DNA of 5,791 nt from Saprospiraceae bacterium (GTDB taxonomy: Bacteria > Bacteroidota > Bacteroidia > Chitinophagales > Saprospiraceae): the NCBI GenBank assembly GCA_013361075.1, contig JABWAJ010000388.1:1-5791 (forward strand), given 5' to 3'. The number at the start of each line of letters is the position of its first letter. Within the stretch, counting starts at the first letter, position 1. The notes under the pieces were generated by a model that did not search any database, was not told where the DNA came from, and worked only from the letters and a program-made list of their open reading frames with translations. Position numbers and translations under genes: made by a program. Positions 4,665 through 5,791 of the stretch are shown piece by piece.

Positions 4665-5791
4665 TTGAGCCCATTTCTGTCCGCGCTTTATCGGTTTTTG
4701 AAAATCATCGCGCGCATCGCCATCCGCATTTATTACCCCCGTACCACGATCATCAATCGGGCAGGACTCCATTTTGATAATCCGGCCATTGTGGTTTCCA
4801 ACCACCCCAATACGTTGTTGGATGTATTGCTGTCGGCGTCCCGCATCCACCGGCAGGTTTGTTTTCTGGCCAATGCCGGTTTGTTTAAAACGCCGTTCAC
4901 CGACTGGCTTTTCAGTACCCTTTACTGTATTCCCATTGAGCGCTACGACGATACGGGGGGCAAACCGCTCAACAATGCCGATGCATTTGCGCGTTGTGAT
5001 GCATTTTTGAGTGCCGGTGGCGCCCTGTTTATTGCCCCGGAAGGAAATAGCTGGATGGAGCGCCGGATGCAAAAATTGAAAACGGGTACGGCACGGATCG
5101 CTTTCAGTGCCGAAAACAAAAATAATTTTGCCCTGGGGCTCATGATTCACCCGATTGGATTGACCTATGAAGACCCGCAGCGCTTTGGCAGCCGGGTGTT
5201 GGTGAACGTGGGGGAGCCGGTTCGCATCGCGGATTTTCAGGAAGATTATGCCGCCAATCCGATCGAAGCAGTGCGCAAACTCACGGCCTTTCTGGAGGCA
5301 AGGATGCGGGCACTGACCATCGATACTGCTGATGAAGAAGAAGACCAGTTGCTGCGCGTACTCGAACGCGTTCAGCGCAACGACCACCCCGAGTGGACCA
5401 ACGAACAACATTTTCTGCAAACCCAGGCTGTTTTGAAATCCCTGCGTGCCCAACAACAGGATGCCCCTGAAGCATTTGCCGTTTTTCGCCACCAGGCTTT
5501 GGAATACCGGCAGTTGCTCGATCAGCACCGCCTAACCGACCGGGCTCTTGTTGCCCGCCGCCGGCCTTATGCCGGGCTTTTGCGCTGGCTGCAAATACCG
5601 CTGGCCATATTGGGCTTACCGGTGTTTTTGTACGGCTGGATCAACCACTTATTGCCTGCCGGTATCCCGGTGCTGCTGAAACGAAAACTCAAGCTCTATC
5701 CCGGCTACGACGGTACGGTTAAGCTGATGGCCGGAATTTTTTCTTTCCCCCTCTTCTATTGGCTGCAATCGGAGGCTGTGGAAGCCTGGGT
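4665..5791 (+). CDS. PlsC-type (lyso)phospholipid acyltransferase, 3' end outside window
   Basis: An open frame of 375 codons runs to the right edge. The PlsC/LPLAT domain (about 35-215) has NHPNTLLD (46-53, catalytic His47 and Asp53, one residue wider than the classic H-x4-D), IPIER (89-93), IAPEGNSW (123-130, equivalent to FPEG) and IHPIGLTY (161-168). Such enzymes move an acyl chain from acyl-ACP or acyl-CoA to a lysophospholipid or similar lipid at the membrane. Residues 220-300 are helical and charged. Two hydrophobic segments follow (about 303-335 and 353-367), as in Bacteroidota members with a membrane-anchored C-terminus. The first in-frame ATG is at 5057, beyond the catalytic motif, so the start must be non-ATG. 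TTG at 4665, three codons after the in-frame lpxK TGA, gives the usual basic/hydrophobic N-terminus. Translation is probably coupled to lpxK. The exact substrate is unknown; the operon suggests envelope lipid synthesis. Confidence 0.85.
   Translation, partial: MSPFLSALYRFLKIIARIAIRIYYPRTTIINRAGLHFDNPAIVVSNHPNTLLDVLLSASRIHRQVCFLANAGLFKTPFTDWLFSTLYCIPIERYDDTGGKPLNNADAFARCDAFLSAGGALFIAPEGNSWMERRMQKLKTGTARIAFSAENKNNFALGLMIHPIGLTYEDPQRFGSRVLVNVGEPVRIADFQEDYAANPIEAVRKLTAFLEARMRALTIDTADEEEDQLLRVLERVQRNDHPEWTNEQHFLQTQAVLKSLRAQQQDAPEAFAVFRHQALEYRQLLDQHRLTDRALVARRRPYAGLLRWLQIPLAILGLPVFLYGWINHLLPAGIPVLLKRKLKLYPGYDGTVKLMAGIFSFPLFYWLQSEAVEAW

Noticed and set aside
4521..5528. A 335-codon open frame on the minus strand
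   Set aside because: It lies opposite lpxK and the acyltransferase, whose plus-strand motifs are intact. The translation shows no recognisable domain and is a by-product of their codon use.
1..5791. CRISPR arrays, insertion sequences, tRNA or rRNA genes, integration sites
   Set aside because: I saw no regular direct repeats, transposase motifs, terminal inverted repeats or tRNA/rRNA sequence anywhere in the window.

Overview
The window most likely comes from the chromosome of a Gram-negative Bacteroidota bacterium, probably of the Saprospirales kind (the phylum is well supported, the order is a guess). The evidence is a lipid A kinase gene (lpxK), Bacteroidota-like NadD and YbaB proteins, small secreted LamG proteins, a NTF2-like lipoprotein, and several intergenic matches to the Bacteroidota promoter form (TTTG, about 20 bp, TAnnTTTG) rather than TTGACA/TATAAT.

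Layout. Positions 1-3478 are read on the minus strand. From high to low coordinates they hold a lipoprotein gene and nadD (33 bp apart, probably co-transcribed), a 400 bp spacer, a complete LamG-domain protein, ybaB/ebfC, and the first 216 codons of a second LamG protein that runs off the left edge. The two LamG proteins are paralogues and flank ybaB. Positions 3585-5791 are read on the plus strand: lpxK, then a PlsC-type acyltransferase that runs off the right edge. Its only plausible start is a TTG six bases after the lpxK stop. The lipoprotein and lpxK promoters lie back to back in a short divergent region.

How the genes relate. lpxK and the acyltransferase form a membrane-lipid operon: LpxK adds the 4'-phosphate to the lipid A precursor, and the acyltransferase probably makes or remodels phospholipid or another acylated envelope lipid. 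NadD makes deamido-NAD+. YbaB is a small nucleoid-associated DNA-binding protein. The LamG proteins and the lipoprotein are envelope or exported proteins of unknown ligand.

Most unusual element. The 400 bp spacer between nadD and the complete LamG gene is not empty. On the plus strand it has a TAAATTTG -7 box, then about 250 nt that fold into a series of stems (an 11 bp stem beginning where transcription should start, and a GAAA-capped hairpin), then a GC-rich hairpin followed by a T-rich run. Several G-U pairs and the GNRA loop exist only in plus-strand RNA. This is a candidate free-standing non-coding RNA that I do not recognise as tmRNA, RNase P, SRP or 6S RNA.
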